NCBI RefSeq assembly: GCF_001421355.1
Contig: NZ_LMKC01000005.1
Location: forward strand, 383,001-447,000
Source: Sphingomonas sp. Leaf9
GTDB lineage: Bacteria; Pseudomonadota; Alphaproteobacteria; Sphingomonadales; Sphingomonadaceae
Direction of reading: 5' to 3'
Length of the DNA: 64,000 nt
Shown piece after piece: positions 8,860-16,990 of this stretch. A program made the translations under genes and the position numbers. The first letter of the stretch is position 1. Each line of letters begins with the position of its first letter. The notes beneath the pieces are model-generated. The model was not told the origin of the DNA. It did no database searches and saw nothing but the letters and a program-made list of their open reading frames with translations.

Positions 8860-9030
8860 CTAGAAGTCGGTTCTGCGATCTCGCTTCCTACCGAACACGC
8901 TGAACCCGCCGAAAAGGAAGCCGAGGATCGCCCACACGATCCAAGGGTCGCCCTTCACCAGATTGCAAAACGCCAGCACCAAAAAAATCAGCCCGATAAT
9001 GGGAACACCGTTTCTGACTGCGTTCGGCAT
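8860..9030 (-). CDS. small two-helix membrane protein
   Basis: A 56-residue protein starting MPNAVRNGVPIIGLIFLVLA with two predicted membrane helices and a basic tail (GRKRDRR). The start at 9030 is preceded by a GGGGAT ribosome site; the longer frame adds a non-hydrophobic extension. The function is unknown. Confidence 0.45.
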   Translation of the reverse strand: MPNAVRNGVPIIGLIFLVLAFCNLVKGDPWIVWAILGFLFGGFSVFGRKRDRRTDF

Positions 9031-9176
9031 ATTGCGATCCCCCGACCGTGGTTGCCGCAAAGGCTGGCATCTAACGGCGCCAGTCACAAGACTTGGCGAT
9101 CCAGGAGTGCGCGGATCGACCGATCATTTATGTCGGCTTAGTAGAAACTCGCTTTGGAACCAGCGGTTTAGACTCA

Positions 9177-9584
9177 ATGACCGCATCAACCGTTCCTTTC
9201 GCCCTCGTCGTCGACGATGATCCGATGATCCTTATGGATACGACCGTCATCCTTGAAGACGCAGGGTTTCGCGTTCACGAGGCGATGGACGGCGAGGAAG
9301 CGAAGAGCGTGCTGTCGGAGCACTCGGAGAGCATCATCCTGTTGTTCTCAGACGTAGATATGCCGGGAGAAACTAACGGTTTCGGACTGGCGCGTCACGT
9401 CGACCGACATTGGCCGCATATCGAGATCGTAATTGCGTCGGGCCATGTGTTGCCGGGGGAAGGCGATATGCCGGATCGCGCAACCTTCATCTCAAAACCG
9501 TTTAACAAGCGCACTGTGCATGAGCACCTCGCTAAGATGCTGCCGGATGAAAAGAAACCCGAACCGTTGGCAAAAGCGGTCTAG
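9177..9584 (+). CDS. single-domain response regulator (CheY-like receiver)
   Basis: A 135-residue stand-alone receiver domain. It shows the acidic pocket VVDDDP (Asp13-15), the phosphoacceptor Asp59 in LFSDVDMPG and the conserved Lys in FISKPF near residue 108. There is no output domain, so it must act by binding a partner or as a phosphate relay. No histidine kinase is next to it. The start at 9177 was chosen because the receiver fold begins at once. Its stop overlaps that of the convergent ZIP pseudogene in CTAG at 9581-9584. Confidence 0.88.
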   Translation: MTASTVPFALVVDDDPMILMDTTVILEDAGFRVHEAMDGEEAKSVLSEHSESIILLFSDVDMPGETNGFGLARHVDRHWPHIEIVIASGHVLPGEGDMPDRATFISKPFNKRTVHEHLAKMLPDEKKPEPLAKAV

Positions 9585-10130
9585 CCTCCGCTTTTCGACA
9601 AGATAAATGCTCCCAGAAAGCCGCAGACTGCGATCAGTCCAGAATAGTCATGGGTCGCTTCAGTGGCCTCCGGGATCATCGTATCAACCAACATCGCGAG
9701 GATGGCGCCTGCGGCTACGGCCGTAACCCCGGCAATGAGGTCCGGACTACTCCCTACGAGCGCCAGGTTGCCGATCATCGCAGCAATAGCAGACGCAACC
9801 GCGATACCGCCCCACAGACCAAAAATGTACCGTGCGCTATGTCCCGCTGCCTTCATTCCAGCGGCGCTGGAGAGGCCTTCCGGGACGTTTGAGAGGAACA
9901 ATGCCGCTACCGTTACCATGCTCACCCCATCGCCGCTGGAGGAGGCTCACGGCGACCGCAACGGACTCTGGTATGCCGTCCAGCAGTGCGCCGATGGCAA
10001 TGGCGGTCCCTGATCCTGAATTAGCGTCGGGCTGACTTTCGTCCGGGTTCGAGCCTGACCATTTGCGGTGCCTGCCGCGTCGCGACATGATGATGTTCGC
10101 AAGGGTGAACAGGATGACGCGCGAAAGCAC
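9581..10130 (-). pseudogene. ZIP family metal transporter, frameshifted and truncated
   Basis: Two minus-strand frames together give the middle and end of a ZIP divalent-metal transporter. The first (to about 9945) carries GTAIAIGALLDGIPESVAVA; the second continues with MVTVAALFLSNVPEGLSSAA and ends DTMIPEATEATHDYSGL. The frames join at about 9930-9950 (SLL followed by GDGVSMV), so one indel has broken the gene. The family's first 90-100 residues are also missing upstream of 10130. A full-length ZIP of this type has about 240-260 residues. It is most likely non-functional. Confidence 0.75.
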
Positions 10131-10228
10131 GATTCCGGACGGTTCGTCTAATGACCGTGACAGTCCGCCTCATTCGGCTATCCCAAACATACGACCGCAT
10201 TTCGACGTTGGTCTTTGGGAGAAAAAGC

Positions 10229-10627
10229 GTGCTTTTCCATACTATGGTTGGCTCAAACGACATTGAGCGATCGAAGCGCTTTTACGACACGGTGCTCGGC
10301 ACCTTGGGCGCAGGCGAAGGGACGCGCAACATTGCCGATAGCGGGCATACCCGTCTGATCTACAATAACGGCAACGGGACCAATTTCATCGTTAGCCAGC
10401 CGATCAACGACGAACCGGCAAGCGTTGCCAACGGAAGTACCGTCGCCTTTTCCTGCAACTCACCCGAGCAGGTGAAGCAGCTTCACGATACAGCTGTTGC
10501 CGCTGGCGGCACCTCAATCGAAGCCCCGCCCGGCCCGCGCGAAACTGCCTCGATGGGCACTATCGAACTGGCCTACTTTCGTGATCCTGACGGCAACAAA
10601 CTGTGCGGAATTCATTTTCCTGCCTGA
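10229..10627 (+). CDS. VOC family (glyoxalase/bleomycin-resistance fold) protein
   Basis: A 132-residue protein read from GTG 10229, preceded by GGGAGA. It has two beta-alpha-beta-beta-beta halves typical of the vicinal oxygen chelate fold, including FHTMVGSNDIERSKRFYDTV at the start and ELAYFRDPDGNKLCGIHF at the end. Candidate metal ligands are His4 and the Glu in IELAYFRDP. Substrates vary widely in this family, so no reaction can be named. It stands alone, after the ZIP remnant. Confidence 0.85.
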   Translation: MLFHTMVGSNDIERSKRFYDTVLGTLGAGEGTRNIADSGHTRLIYNNGNGTNFIVSQPINDEPASVANGSTVAFSCNSPEQVKQLHDTAVAAGGTSIEAPPGPRETASMGTIELAYFRDPDGNKLCGIHFPA

Positions 10628-10930
10628 TCCGTCCGAGAAGGGTCTGCTGCAAATCTTGCGGACTTAGACCATACGATCCCGGCAATGTGTGCTTTCTGAC
10701 CAACTGCAGACATTGCCGGGGCGGGCGCTCCCTCCGCCCTCGGCATTGGTCTCGACGGCATGTCACTGCGCTCAAGTACGGGGCGTACGCTCACCAAAAT
10801 TTTCCGATGCAAAACAACGAGATGCAGGGAAGTCACCATCATTGCCATGCCCTTGGCGCAAGGGGATCGCCCTATTCGAGAACGTGGCGTTAATACGCCC
10901 CCGGTAGGACGCAAACCCGAAAGGGCGTTT
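10628..10930. other. intergenic stretch without gene
   Basis: About 300 bases between the VOC gene and the PAS gene. No frame here has a plausible start, ribosome site and protein-like composition, and I see no strong terminator or repeat. It presumably holds the promoter of the downstream plus-strand gene. Confidence 0.4.
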
Positions 10931-11557
10931 ATGATGTCGTCGATGGAATCGCCCGAGTTGCTCGCCTTGGTTGCGGGCCGCATACGTCAGGGCGTGGTCG
11001 TCTACGATGCCGATGAGTGCATCATGCTGATCAATCCGCATATCGCCGAGATATTCGGCTTTGAACCTTCGGCCGTGTGCGTTGGGTCGACCCTTACTGA
11101 GTATCTGGACCGGATCGGTGCGGCAGTCGGATGGCCCGAGGATCGGATCAAAGCCATTCTTGAGAACCATCGGGCATGGGCAACGCAAGGCGAGCTGCGG
11201 AGCTTCGATCACAACTTTGACGACGGAAAAGTGGTTGAAATTGGCTTTCATCCGCTGCCGGGCGGCGGAGCGTTGCTGACATTTTCCGATGTCGGCCACG
11301 AGCGACGTGTCACGGCAGCGGCTAATCGGCGCGAAGAATTGACGCGTGAAGCGGGCTTCATGCTGCAAAAGGTCGCCAGCATCTCACAGCAAAATCGCAT
11401 CGTCGCATTTAACGTCCGGATCGAAGCTGCCCGCATGGGTCATGAGGGACGCGGCTTGGCCGTAGTTGCTGACGAGGTTCGCGACCTATCCCGACAAACG
11501 TCCGACGTCCTTCGTGACGTCAGCCGGATCATCGACGCCACCTTGGAAACGATCTAA
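10931..11557 (+). CDS. PAS domain protein with chemoreceptor-type signalling helix
   Basis: A 208-residue soluble protein. Residues about 12-125 form a PAS domain (RIRQGVVVYDADECIMLINP and the closing ALLTFSDVGHERR). Residues about 135-208 resemble the tip of a methyl-accepting chemotaxis protein: ISQQNRIVAFNVRIEAARMG and GRGLAVVADEVRDLSRQTSD, the hairpin that contacts CheA/CheW. There is no membrane helix or HAMP domain, and only about half of a normal signalling hairpin is present, so it may be a minimal or truncated cytoplasmic receptor. No che genes are nearby. Confidence 0.8.
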   Translation: MMSSMESPELLALVAGRIRQGVVVYDADECIMLINPHIAEIFGFEPSAVCVGSTLTEYLDRIGAAVGWPEDRIKAILENHRAWATQGELRSFDHNFDDGKVVEIGFHPLPGGGALLTFSDVGHERRVTAAANRREELTREAGFMLQKVASISQQNRIVAFNVRIEAARMGHEGRGLAVVADEVRDLSRQTSDVLRDVSRIIDATLETI

Positions 11558-11698
11558 CAGACGGCTCGCCGTTGATGTTGTCGGGCTACAGGGCGGGTGC
11601 CCCATCCGCCGTCATCGCCAAATGCAATTGAAAATGCGCCGTGTGCGTGGGTCTCGCAAGCATCGTACCCTGGCAATACCCCTACCCCGGCGCTCGCA

Positions 11699-12370
11699 TC
11701 AGATAACGACCAGCGGCCCGGTTGCAACGACCGGTCCCGTGGGTGTTTCCTTGGGCGAACCGCCCGGCGGCTCAATCGAAATTGCCATGACCAGGCCGGG
11801 CCGCAGCGCCGCTCGCTCTGCCGCCGGAAGCGCCAGGCGGGTTGCGCCCGTCACGGCCAGCAATCCAATCGAGCGAGGCACTCCATCGCGGATGATCCAG
11901 AGCTGCGCGACCTTGCCGACCGGGGCCACAGCGGTCGCCGCCAAGCGAACTTGGCCTGCCTCACGATCGACCACCGCGCTGATCGGAGCGGTCTGCGCAT
12001 CAGTGGGCTGTAGCGCTGCCAAGAGGGATCCGCTGGACGGGCCACTGCCTGCTGGCGGCATACTCCTATCCGGCTGAAGGACCATGACGAGCAATACCGC
12101 CGCAATCGCCGCCAACCCTGCCGGAAGAGCGAACCGGAACATCCGCTGCGGCTTGATGTCGGGCGCGTCGCCGATGGTGTCGGTCAAACCGGCCGGCGCT
12201 GGCTCAGAGCCATATTCCGGGAACATCAGTGCGAACTTCGCGCGCCACCATTCAACCTCGCGCGCAAACTCTGGCTCGGAAAGCATCCTGCGCAGGGCCT
12301 GGGCGCGCTCGTCGCCTTCGAGCAATCCGAGCGCCAGTTCAGCCGCCGTCATGTCCGGTTCAATCGTCAC
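11699..12370 (-). CDS. anti-sigma factor (RskA-like)
   Basis: A 223-residue membrane-anchored anti-sigma factor. The N-terminal part (MTIEPDMTAAELALGLLEGD through the EFAREVEWWRAKFALMFPEY region) is the sigma-binding zinc-less anti-sigma helix set. A single membrane helix lies at about residues 78-98. The periplasmic C-terminal part has the RskA fold with GKVAQLWIIRDGVPRSIGLL. The gene overlaps the sigma factor gene by 11 bp, so the pair is co-translated; the anti-sigma would hold the sigma factor at the membrane until a signal triggers its release. Confidence 0.88.
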   Translation of the reverse strand: MTIEPDMTAAELALGLLEGDERAQALRRMLSEPEFAREVEWWRAKFALMFPEYGSEPAPAGLTDTIGDAPDIKPQRMFRFALPAGLAAIAAVLLVMVLQPDRSMPPAGSGPSSGSLLAALQPTDAQTAPISAVVDREAGQVRLAATAVAPVGKVAQLWIIRDGVPRSIGLLAVTGATRLALPAAERAALRPGLVMAISIEPPGGSPKETPTGPVVATGPLVVI

Positions 12371-12929
12371 TTACACAACCTCGCAGCTTCAACAGGCCCC
12401 GACGCGCCCATTTGCGCACGTTCACTTCCGGGACTCCCTTGGCTCTAGCCATTTGCGCATATGTCAGGCCCTCGAAAAAGGCCGTGCGCAAGGTTTCGCG
12501 CTGTCGCGGCTCCAACGTTTCGAGACACGAGTACAGCCGCTCCGCCTCTTCGGTTCGCTCGAGTACCGCCAGTTGGTCCGGCACATCGTCCGCGATATGG
12601 CCGGCATCCTCGATCGGCCCGGTCATCCGCCGTTCGTAACTTCGCACCCAGTCAATCGAACGATTGCGCGCGATCGTACCCAACCAGGACATTGGATGCG
12701 CCCCTGTCGGAATGTAACTGTCGGCTCTTTTCCAGATCAGCTGGAAAACATCCTGAAGGACGTCTTCAGCGCCGCTCCGGTCGCGGCAGACCCGAAGGCA
12801 TATGGCGAACAGGGACGAGGACGTCAGGTCGTAAAGCTCTCCCAGTGCCGCTCGATCGGTCGCTCCGACCCGTTGCAACAATTCGCAAATGAGAACACGC
12901 GCGTCATAGGGATCAATTGGTCGGCTCAC
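12360..12929 (-). CDS. ECF sigma-70 family RNA polymerase sigma factor
   Basis: A 189-residue ECF sigma factor with region 2 (CRDRSGAEDVLQDVFQLIWK, about residues 45-75, and SWLGTIARNRSIDWVR) and region 4 (LEPRQRETLRTAFFEGLTYA with the recognition helix near the C-terminus). It redirects RNA polymerase to a small regulon. The anti-sigma gene directly downstream overlaps it. It resembles SigK-type ECFs paired with RskA proteins. Its own promoter may be autoregulated, but I could not find a convincing -35/-10 pair. Confidence 0.92.
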   Translation of the reverse strand: MSRPIDPYDARVLICELLQRVGATDRAALGELYDLTSSSLFAICLRVCRDRSGAEDVLQDVFQLIWKRADSYIPTGAHPMSWLGTIARNRSIDWVRSYERRMTGPIEDAGHIADDVPDQLAVLERTEEAERLYSCLETLEPRQRETLRTAFFEGLTYAQMARAKGVPEVNVRKWARRGLLKLRGCVSDD

Positions 12930-13120
12930 CCTTGTGCTACTCCCATCGAGCCATCCTCACCGCCATACCGGACTGTGCTGTGTATTGGCAAAGGTCGACG
13001 CTGTTGATGCGTACTCGGCGAGCGTCCGTCCATAGCGATCATGACCGCTCCGCTCAAACCTGACCGGCGTGCGGTCAATCGCCATGCCGGTCCACACAAA
13101 CTCGATCGCGATCTGGACGG

Positions 13121-13546
13121 TCAGTCCACCTGATCGCCATTCGCGTCCGGCACTCCGTGACGAGCCAACATGCTGCGGGGAAAAGCCCACAGGCCGGCCA
13201 GACACAGAACCACGGTCGCTACGATCATGTAGAGGTACGTCGTCATCCCGACCCCCAAGGCCCAGGCTGCACCGGCCACTGCGAACGCCAGTGCCGGTAT
13301 CGCCAGAAGCATCACGCGCAACCAACGAAGCGGGCCGGGACGGTAGCTCAGCAACGCAGATGTCCACGGGACCGGTACTGCCAGAATGGCCCAATAGAGC
13401 GGATTGATCTTCGCTTCCGCATGCGTACCCGGCACCAGCAGGATCGCGATGCCCACCATCGGAGGTACGATGGCGAACACAGCCAGCGCAACGGCCCATC
13501 CGGTCCAGCGGTCTCGTTTCAGACGATGGGCATAGCTGTCTGTCAT
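13121..13546 (-). CDS. four-helix membrane protein
   Basis: A 141-residue protein starting MTDSYAHRLKRDRWTGWAVA, with four predicted membrane helices (about residues 15-37, 50-68, 77-98 and 101-121). The tail is hydrophilic and acidic. The start at 13546 overlaps the stop of a minus-strand frame ending at 13543 by the ATGA pattern, suggesting coupling to a gene whose start I cannot place. The function is unknown. Confidence 0.6.
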   Translation of the reverse strand: MTDSYAHRLKRDRWTGWAVALAVFAIVPPMVGIAILLVPGTHAEAKINPLYWAILAVPVPWTSALLSYRPGPLRWLRVMLLAIPALAFAVAGAAWALGVGMTTYLYMIVATVVLCLAGLWAFPRSMLARHGVPDANGDQVD

Positions 13547-13704
13547 GCCTTGCCCTTCTCCGGGCCTCCGATAATCCACCCGATCAGCTCACGGATCATA
13601 CCACCGTCCGCGCTGCTGATCACCCCGAGCACGCTGCCCGCGCCATCGAGCAACGGTGCCGCGCGACCTTGTTGATCATGCGGGTGCCCAACTTCAGGCC
13701 ATGA

Positions 13705-13914
13705 ATGCCGATCGACGCCCTGAGCTCCCCGCGTGCGGCTGCGCGCGCGATCTATGACGCCTGCTATCCATCCGATGATTGGGCGCGGTTCGGGTTCGAC
13801 GAGACCGAGCGTTACGGCACTGTCGATTACCGGCAGGCGGTCGACGCTGCTCAGCAGGCGCGGTGCGTACTGGCAGCGAAGGGCGAACAGCTCACGTTGG
13901 CGGTAATGCCATGA
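13705..13914 (+). CDS. small hypothetical protein coupled to next gene
   Basis: A 69-residue protein starting MPIDALSSPRAAARAIYDAC. It overlaps the next gene by ATGA at 13911-13914, which supports both as real. The composition (acidic middle, DYRQAVDAAQQARCVLAAKG helix) suggests a small helical partner protein. No family is recognised. Confidence 0.5.
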   Translation: MPIDALSSPRAAARAIYDACYPSDDWARFGFDETERYGTVDYRQAVDAAQQARCVLAAKGEQLTLAVMP

Positions 13915-14204
13915 AGCGGAAGGGCGAACGTCGGTTGCCGGTGTATCTCGACACATGGTCAGAAACGCACCCGGTGGTCCGTGCGATTGCTACCGGCTCT
14001 TGGTGGTTCGACGCTTGGGTTGCGCAGAAGACGACGCTTCATCATGCGCTGTCGCGGCTGACCGGCATCCCTCAACGGCGGCTCGACACGATTGCTCGAA
14101 AAGACCGGGTTTCGTTGGCTGAGTTAGACGCTCTTGCCCGTGCTTGGTCCATCAGCGCCGCCGATCTGCGTGCGTCCGTGCCGGCAGAACTGGTCGTGCC
14201 GTGA
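13911..14204 (+). CDS. small protein with possible helix-turn-helix
   Basis: A 97-residue protein starting MKRKGERRLPVYLDTWSETH. The C-terminal part (LTGIPQRRLDTIARKDRVSL, then AELDALARAWSISAADL) has helix-turn-helix-like spacing. It is translationally coupled to the gene before it. The two-gene layout is reminiscent of regulator or toxin/antitoxin pairs, but no toxin fold is recognised, so function is left open. Confidence 0.5.
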   Translation: MKRKGERRLPVYLDTWSETHPVVRAIATGSWWFDAWVAQKTTLHHALSRLTGIPQRRLDTIARKDRVSLAELDALARAWSISAADLRASVPAELVVP

Positions 14205-14351
14205 ACGCTTGCCGCAAAAAGTGCATTTGAGCCGCGCAGACTGAGCCCCGGCACGATCAGCCGGTCAGCTATTAATCCATTTTAATGCCGAATTGGTTTG
14301 CGTTGCGTAACGAACTGACCGCTACCGTACATACCGGAGACGATGCGTTAG

Positions 14352-15080
14352 ATGGTATATCCGCTTCACCGCTATCGATCATTCGCAAATCTAACGCTGG
14401 CGGAAGAGCAAGCGTTGCTCGAACTAGGCGACCCGCCCGTCGTTCACCACAGGGGCGAAACGTTTCAGCGCGAAGGAGAGTCCGTTCAAGGCTTCTACCT
14501 GCATATCGCCGGTTGGATCATTTCGTCGGTCGTCCTGCGCAATGGAGATCGCCTTATCCAGAAAGTCCATTTGCCAGGAGACATGCTCGGTACGCCGAAT
14601 GCCGTGCTTGCCAAGACAGCGGACAGCCTGACCGCGATCACTGAAGCAACGACCGCATTCGTACCATTTGCCCGGTTCGGACAGATTTTTGTCGACCTGC
14701 CGCGTTTGGGGGCGCTGTTCACGGTCGCGATTCAAATGGAGCGTCTAAGACTGCTCGATATGCTGGCCACTTCGCAAAACGCGTCTTCGAGCGAACGGTT
14801 AGCACAGTTCCTACTTGATCTATATCAACGGCTTGAGACGATCGGCTTCGTTGAAGGGGATGCTTTTCATATTCCATTAACTCAAGAACAGATGGGTGAT
14901 TTGTTGGGAATTACGCCAGTCCATATGAACCGAACGCTGCGCACCTTCGACAAGAACGGCTGGATTGCGCGCTACGATCATCATGTGAAACTGCTCGATA
15001 TTGCGGCGCTGCGGGCCATTTCCCCACTACCCTTGCGGTGCCCGGCGTTCGAACCGAGCTGGCTACCTTCCGCGCGGTGA
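14352..15080 (+). CDS. Crp/Fnr family transcriptional regulator
   Basis: A 242-residue regulator. Residues about 25-145 form the cyclic-nucleotide-binding-type beta roll (GETFQREGESVQGFYLHIAG, then KVHLPGDMLG). Residues about 165-220 form a winged helix-turn-helix (LTQEQMGDLLGITPVHMNRT). There is no Fnr-type N-terminal Cys cluster, so it is not an oxygen-sensing Fnr. The last 20 residues are Pro-rich. The ligand is unknown. A short frame overlaps its stop (GTGA). Confidence 0.9.
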   Translation: MVYPLHRYRSFANLTLAEEQALLELGDPPVVHHRGETFQREGESVQGFYLHIAGWIISSVVLRNGDRLIQKVHLPGDMLGTPNAVLAKTADSLTAITEATTAFVPFARFGQIFVDLPRLGALFTVAIQMERLRLLDMLATSQNASSSERLAQFLLDLYQRLETIGFVEGDAFHIPLTQEQMGDLLGITPVHMNRTLRTFDKNGWIARYDHHVKLLDIAALRAISPLPLRCPAFEPSWLPSAR

Positions 15081-15217
15081 CCTACGCCAGCTGGCGGTTC
15101 ATCGATGAGGCGATCAAGCAGCATCAGCGCGACCTTGCCGCTGCGCGAGCGCGGTCGATGCGCGGCAAGGAATGCCCGATCCAGCGGCCGATGTGTGATC
15201 GGTGGCCAGTGAAGTGA
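15077..15217 (+). CDS. possible 46-residue basic protein overlapping Crp/Fnr gene
   Basis: A short frame from GTG 15077, overlapping the Crp/Fnr stop by GTGA and so possibly translated by coupling. It reads VTYASWRFIDEAIKQHQRDL and continues basic and helical. The overlap is the main support; no family is known. Confidence 0.3.
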   Translation: MTYASWRFIDEAIKQHQRDLAAARARSMRGKECPIQRPMCDRWPVK

Positions 15218-15236
15218 TTTTTCAGGCAAGGACAAC

Positions 15237-15755
15237 GTGGATTTGGTTGGAAGTATGGTTTCGCCGAGCCATACAACGCTTCCGCTACTAAGGTTTCGCT
15301 TCGCAGTGCCTAACGATATTCCTTCGACGGCCTGGGGCGCTTGCACCAAGATGGTGCAAGCCGCAACGGAGGCCACAGCAAAGGCATGCACCGCTCCGGC
15401 GGTGGCGGCGCCCCCTGCACCAGCCGCGCCTAACTGGGATGCAATGGCGAACTCGTTCGCTTCACTCTCCAATGCGTTCGCTTGGGGTTCATTAATTTTG
15501 GCATTGGTCGCGGTTTTCGCTGCATTCGCATGGGGCAAGATCGTTACTGCCCGCGCGGAAAACGAAGCCCGAGATATGGCGAAGGCAGCGGTCGAGGAAT
15601 GGCTTCAGAACGTTGCTCCGCCGTTGATAGCCCGGGAAGCCGCTGAGTTTTTGCGGACATTTCGGGGCGAACGTCCTATATCAGAAGATGACTTAGCCGA
15701 TTTGGTTTCGGCAGTTGGCAATGACGGGAAGGAGGGCAAGAATGAAGAAAAGTGA
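15237..15755 (+). CDS. single-pass membrane protein coupled to ImmA/IrrE-type gene
   Basis: A 172-residue protein read from GTG 15237, which has AAGGA at good spacing; ATG 15255 is an alternative. It has an Ala/Pro-rich segment, one membrane helix at about residues 83-105 (WGSLILALVAVFAAFAWGKI), and a charged helical cytoplasmic tail of about 65 residues. Its end overlaps the next gene by 14 bp. A membrane protein with a tail next to a metallopeptidase suggests that the peptidase acts on it or with it; this is inference. Confidence 0.65.
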   Translation: MDLVGSMVSPSHTTLPLLRFRFAVPNDIPSTAWGACTKMVQAATEATAKACTAPAVAAPPAPAAPNWDAMANSFASLSNAFAWGSLILALVAVFAAFAWGKIVTARAENEARDMAKAAVEEWLQNVAPPLIAREAAEFLRTFRGERPISEDDLADLVSAVGNDGKEGKNEEK

Positions 15756-16230
15756 GATGAGCATCGTAGCCCGCCATATGACAAAAGCGCCCGTCGATTT
15801 AGATGCTATTTTCGACGAACTGGGCATTGCCTACGAGCCTATCTGGATGGACGAGGCGTCGGGCTCAATATCTCGCGACGGTGATAATTTCATCGTGAAT
15901 GTGAATGCTCTTGAGTCAAAAGTCCGTCAGCGATTCACCGCCGCGCATGAGCTCGCGCATTACTTATTGCACCGCGACCTGATGGGCGATGGGAAAAGGA
16001 TGCACCGTCACGTCGACACTCTCTACGCGCAGGGGGACCAGCCGGGAGACGTCATCTTTAACCGTTCGCATGAGATCGAAGCTAACCGAATTGCCGCTCA
16101 GATCATCATGCCTAAAAAGCTCGTCGAACAGGAATACGCAAAGAGCCAAGACGTAGCACATTTAGCATCTAAGTTTGGCGTATCGAAGCCGGCGATGGAA
16201 ATTCGGTTGAGAACTTTGGGGTTATCGTAA
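15742..16230 (+). CDS. ImmA/IrrE family metallopeptidase
   Basis: A 162-residue zinc peptidase. The HExxH site is in FTAAHELAHYLLHRDLM (about residues 68-80), and the third ligand is probably the Glu in SHEIEANRIAAQIIMP. The end has the small helical tail with ASKFGVSKPAMEIRLRTLGL. ImmA-type enzymes cleave repressors or antitoxins and occur in mobile elements and stress regulators. It starts at ATG 15742 after GGAGGGC. No Xre repressor is beside it; the neighbour is a membrane protein, which is not the usual partner. Confidence 0.88.
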   Translation: MKKSEMSIVARHMTKAPVDLDAIFDELGIAYEPIWMDEASGSISRDGDNFIVNVNALESKVRQRFTAAHELAHYLLHRDLMGDGKRMHRHVDTLYAQGDQPGDVIFNRSHEIEANRIAAQIIMPKKLVEQEYAKSQDVAHLASKFGVSKPAMEIRLRTLGLS

Positions 16231-16256
16231 CCACAATATCCGACCATAAGCGGCTC

Positions 16257-16883
16257 CTATCTAGCCCTCGTCGGAAACACCGGGCCCCGCACAGTCATCG
16301 CGGCAGCAGGATAGGGCCGTTGCAACGCGACCACCTCGTCATAGCTGCCACGCAACCACGTATCGATGTCGTCTAGTCGCAGGACAGTTATCATCGCCTT
16401 GGGGTGGATCGGCGCGACCAGTTCGTTCGGGTCGCAGGTCACCATCGTGAACCCGTTGCCCTCGGCAGTCTGTTGCCAGAACCCCGCTACGGCGAACGTC
16501 GGCTGGTCGGTGACCTGAAACCACATCTCGCCTTTGATCGCCGGCTTCCCGTCGCCCAGATCGTGCTTGTCGGGCGTCCATTCGCAAAACTCAGTCAACG
16601 GCACGAGGCAGCGGTTCACCGGGTCCGCTGCCAGCTTGCGCCATTGCGGCAGCTTCAGGTTGCGGACGTTGGTCATTGGCCACGCCGCCTGACCGCCCAG
16701 CACGTCCCAGGACATGATGTCCCAGCCGCGTTCGCCGTCCTGCTCTCGGATCACATAGGCGCGCCCCTTCGGCCGCAGTTCATGGGGGTTGAACCGGTTG
16801 TCGCGGGGGCGTTCGGGGAACAGCTTTGCGGCTGATCCGAACAGGTCGGCAGGTTCGCCGGCGAAGCGGGCTCGGTTGCACAT
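16257..16883 (-). CDS. SRAP (SOS response-associated peptidase, HMCES/YedK family)
   Basis: A 208-residue SRAP-domain protein. It forms a stable DNA-protein crosslink with abasic sites in single-stranded DNA and so protects them. The start at 16883 puts Cys at position 2 (MCNRARF), the catalytic residue in this family. The active-site Glu is in LTEFCEW and the His in PIHPKAM. Its length is close to E. coli YedK. It is not in an evident operon, and I see no GTTC-N7-GTTC operator directly upstream. Confidence 0.93.
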   Translation of the reverse strand: MCNRARFAGEPADLFGSAAKLFPERPRDNRFNPHELRPKGRAYVIREQDGERGWDIMSWDVLGGQAAWPMTNVRNLKLPQWRKLAADPVNRCLVPLTEFCEWTPDKHDLGDGKPAIKGEMWFQVTDQPTFAVAGFWQQTAEGNGFTMVTCDPNELVAPIHPKAMITVLRLDDIDTWLRGSYDEVVALQRPYPAAAMTVRGPVFPTRAR

Positions 16884-16990
16884 AGCCTCACGGTACGCGG
16901 CGAAGGCCGGATATGGAAAGGGCGACGCCACCGCGTGACGCCGCCCTTTCCATTTCGGATGACCGATTAGGCTTATCGCTACCGCGCCAC

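Noticed and set aside
12957..13130. Short minus-strand frame ending at 12957
   Set aside because: The only ATG start gives about 42 residues without a ribosome site; the longer frame is a shadow of the membrane protein gene.
13543..13956. Minus-strand frame ending at 13543, coupled by ATGA to the membrane protein gene
   Set aside because: The overlap suggests a real upstream gene, but no credible start is seen: the frame's N-terminal half overlaps the plus-strand pair at 13705-14204. It was not called.
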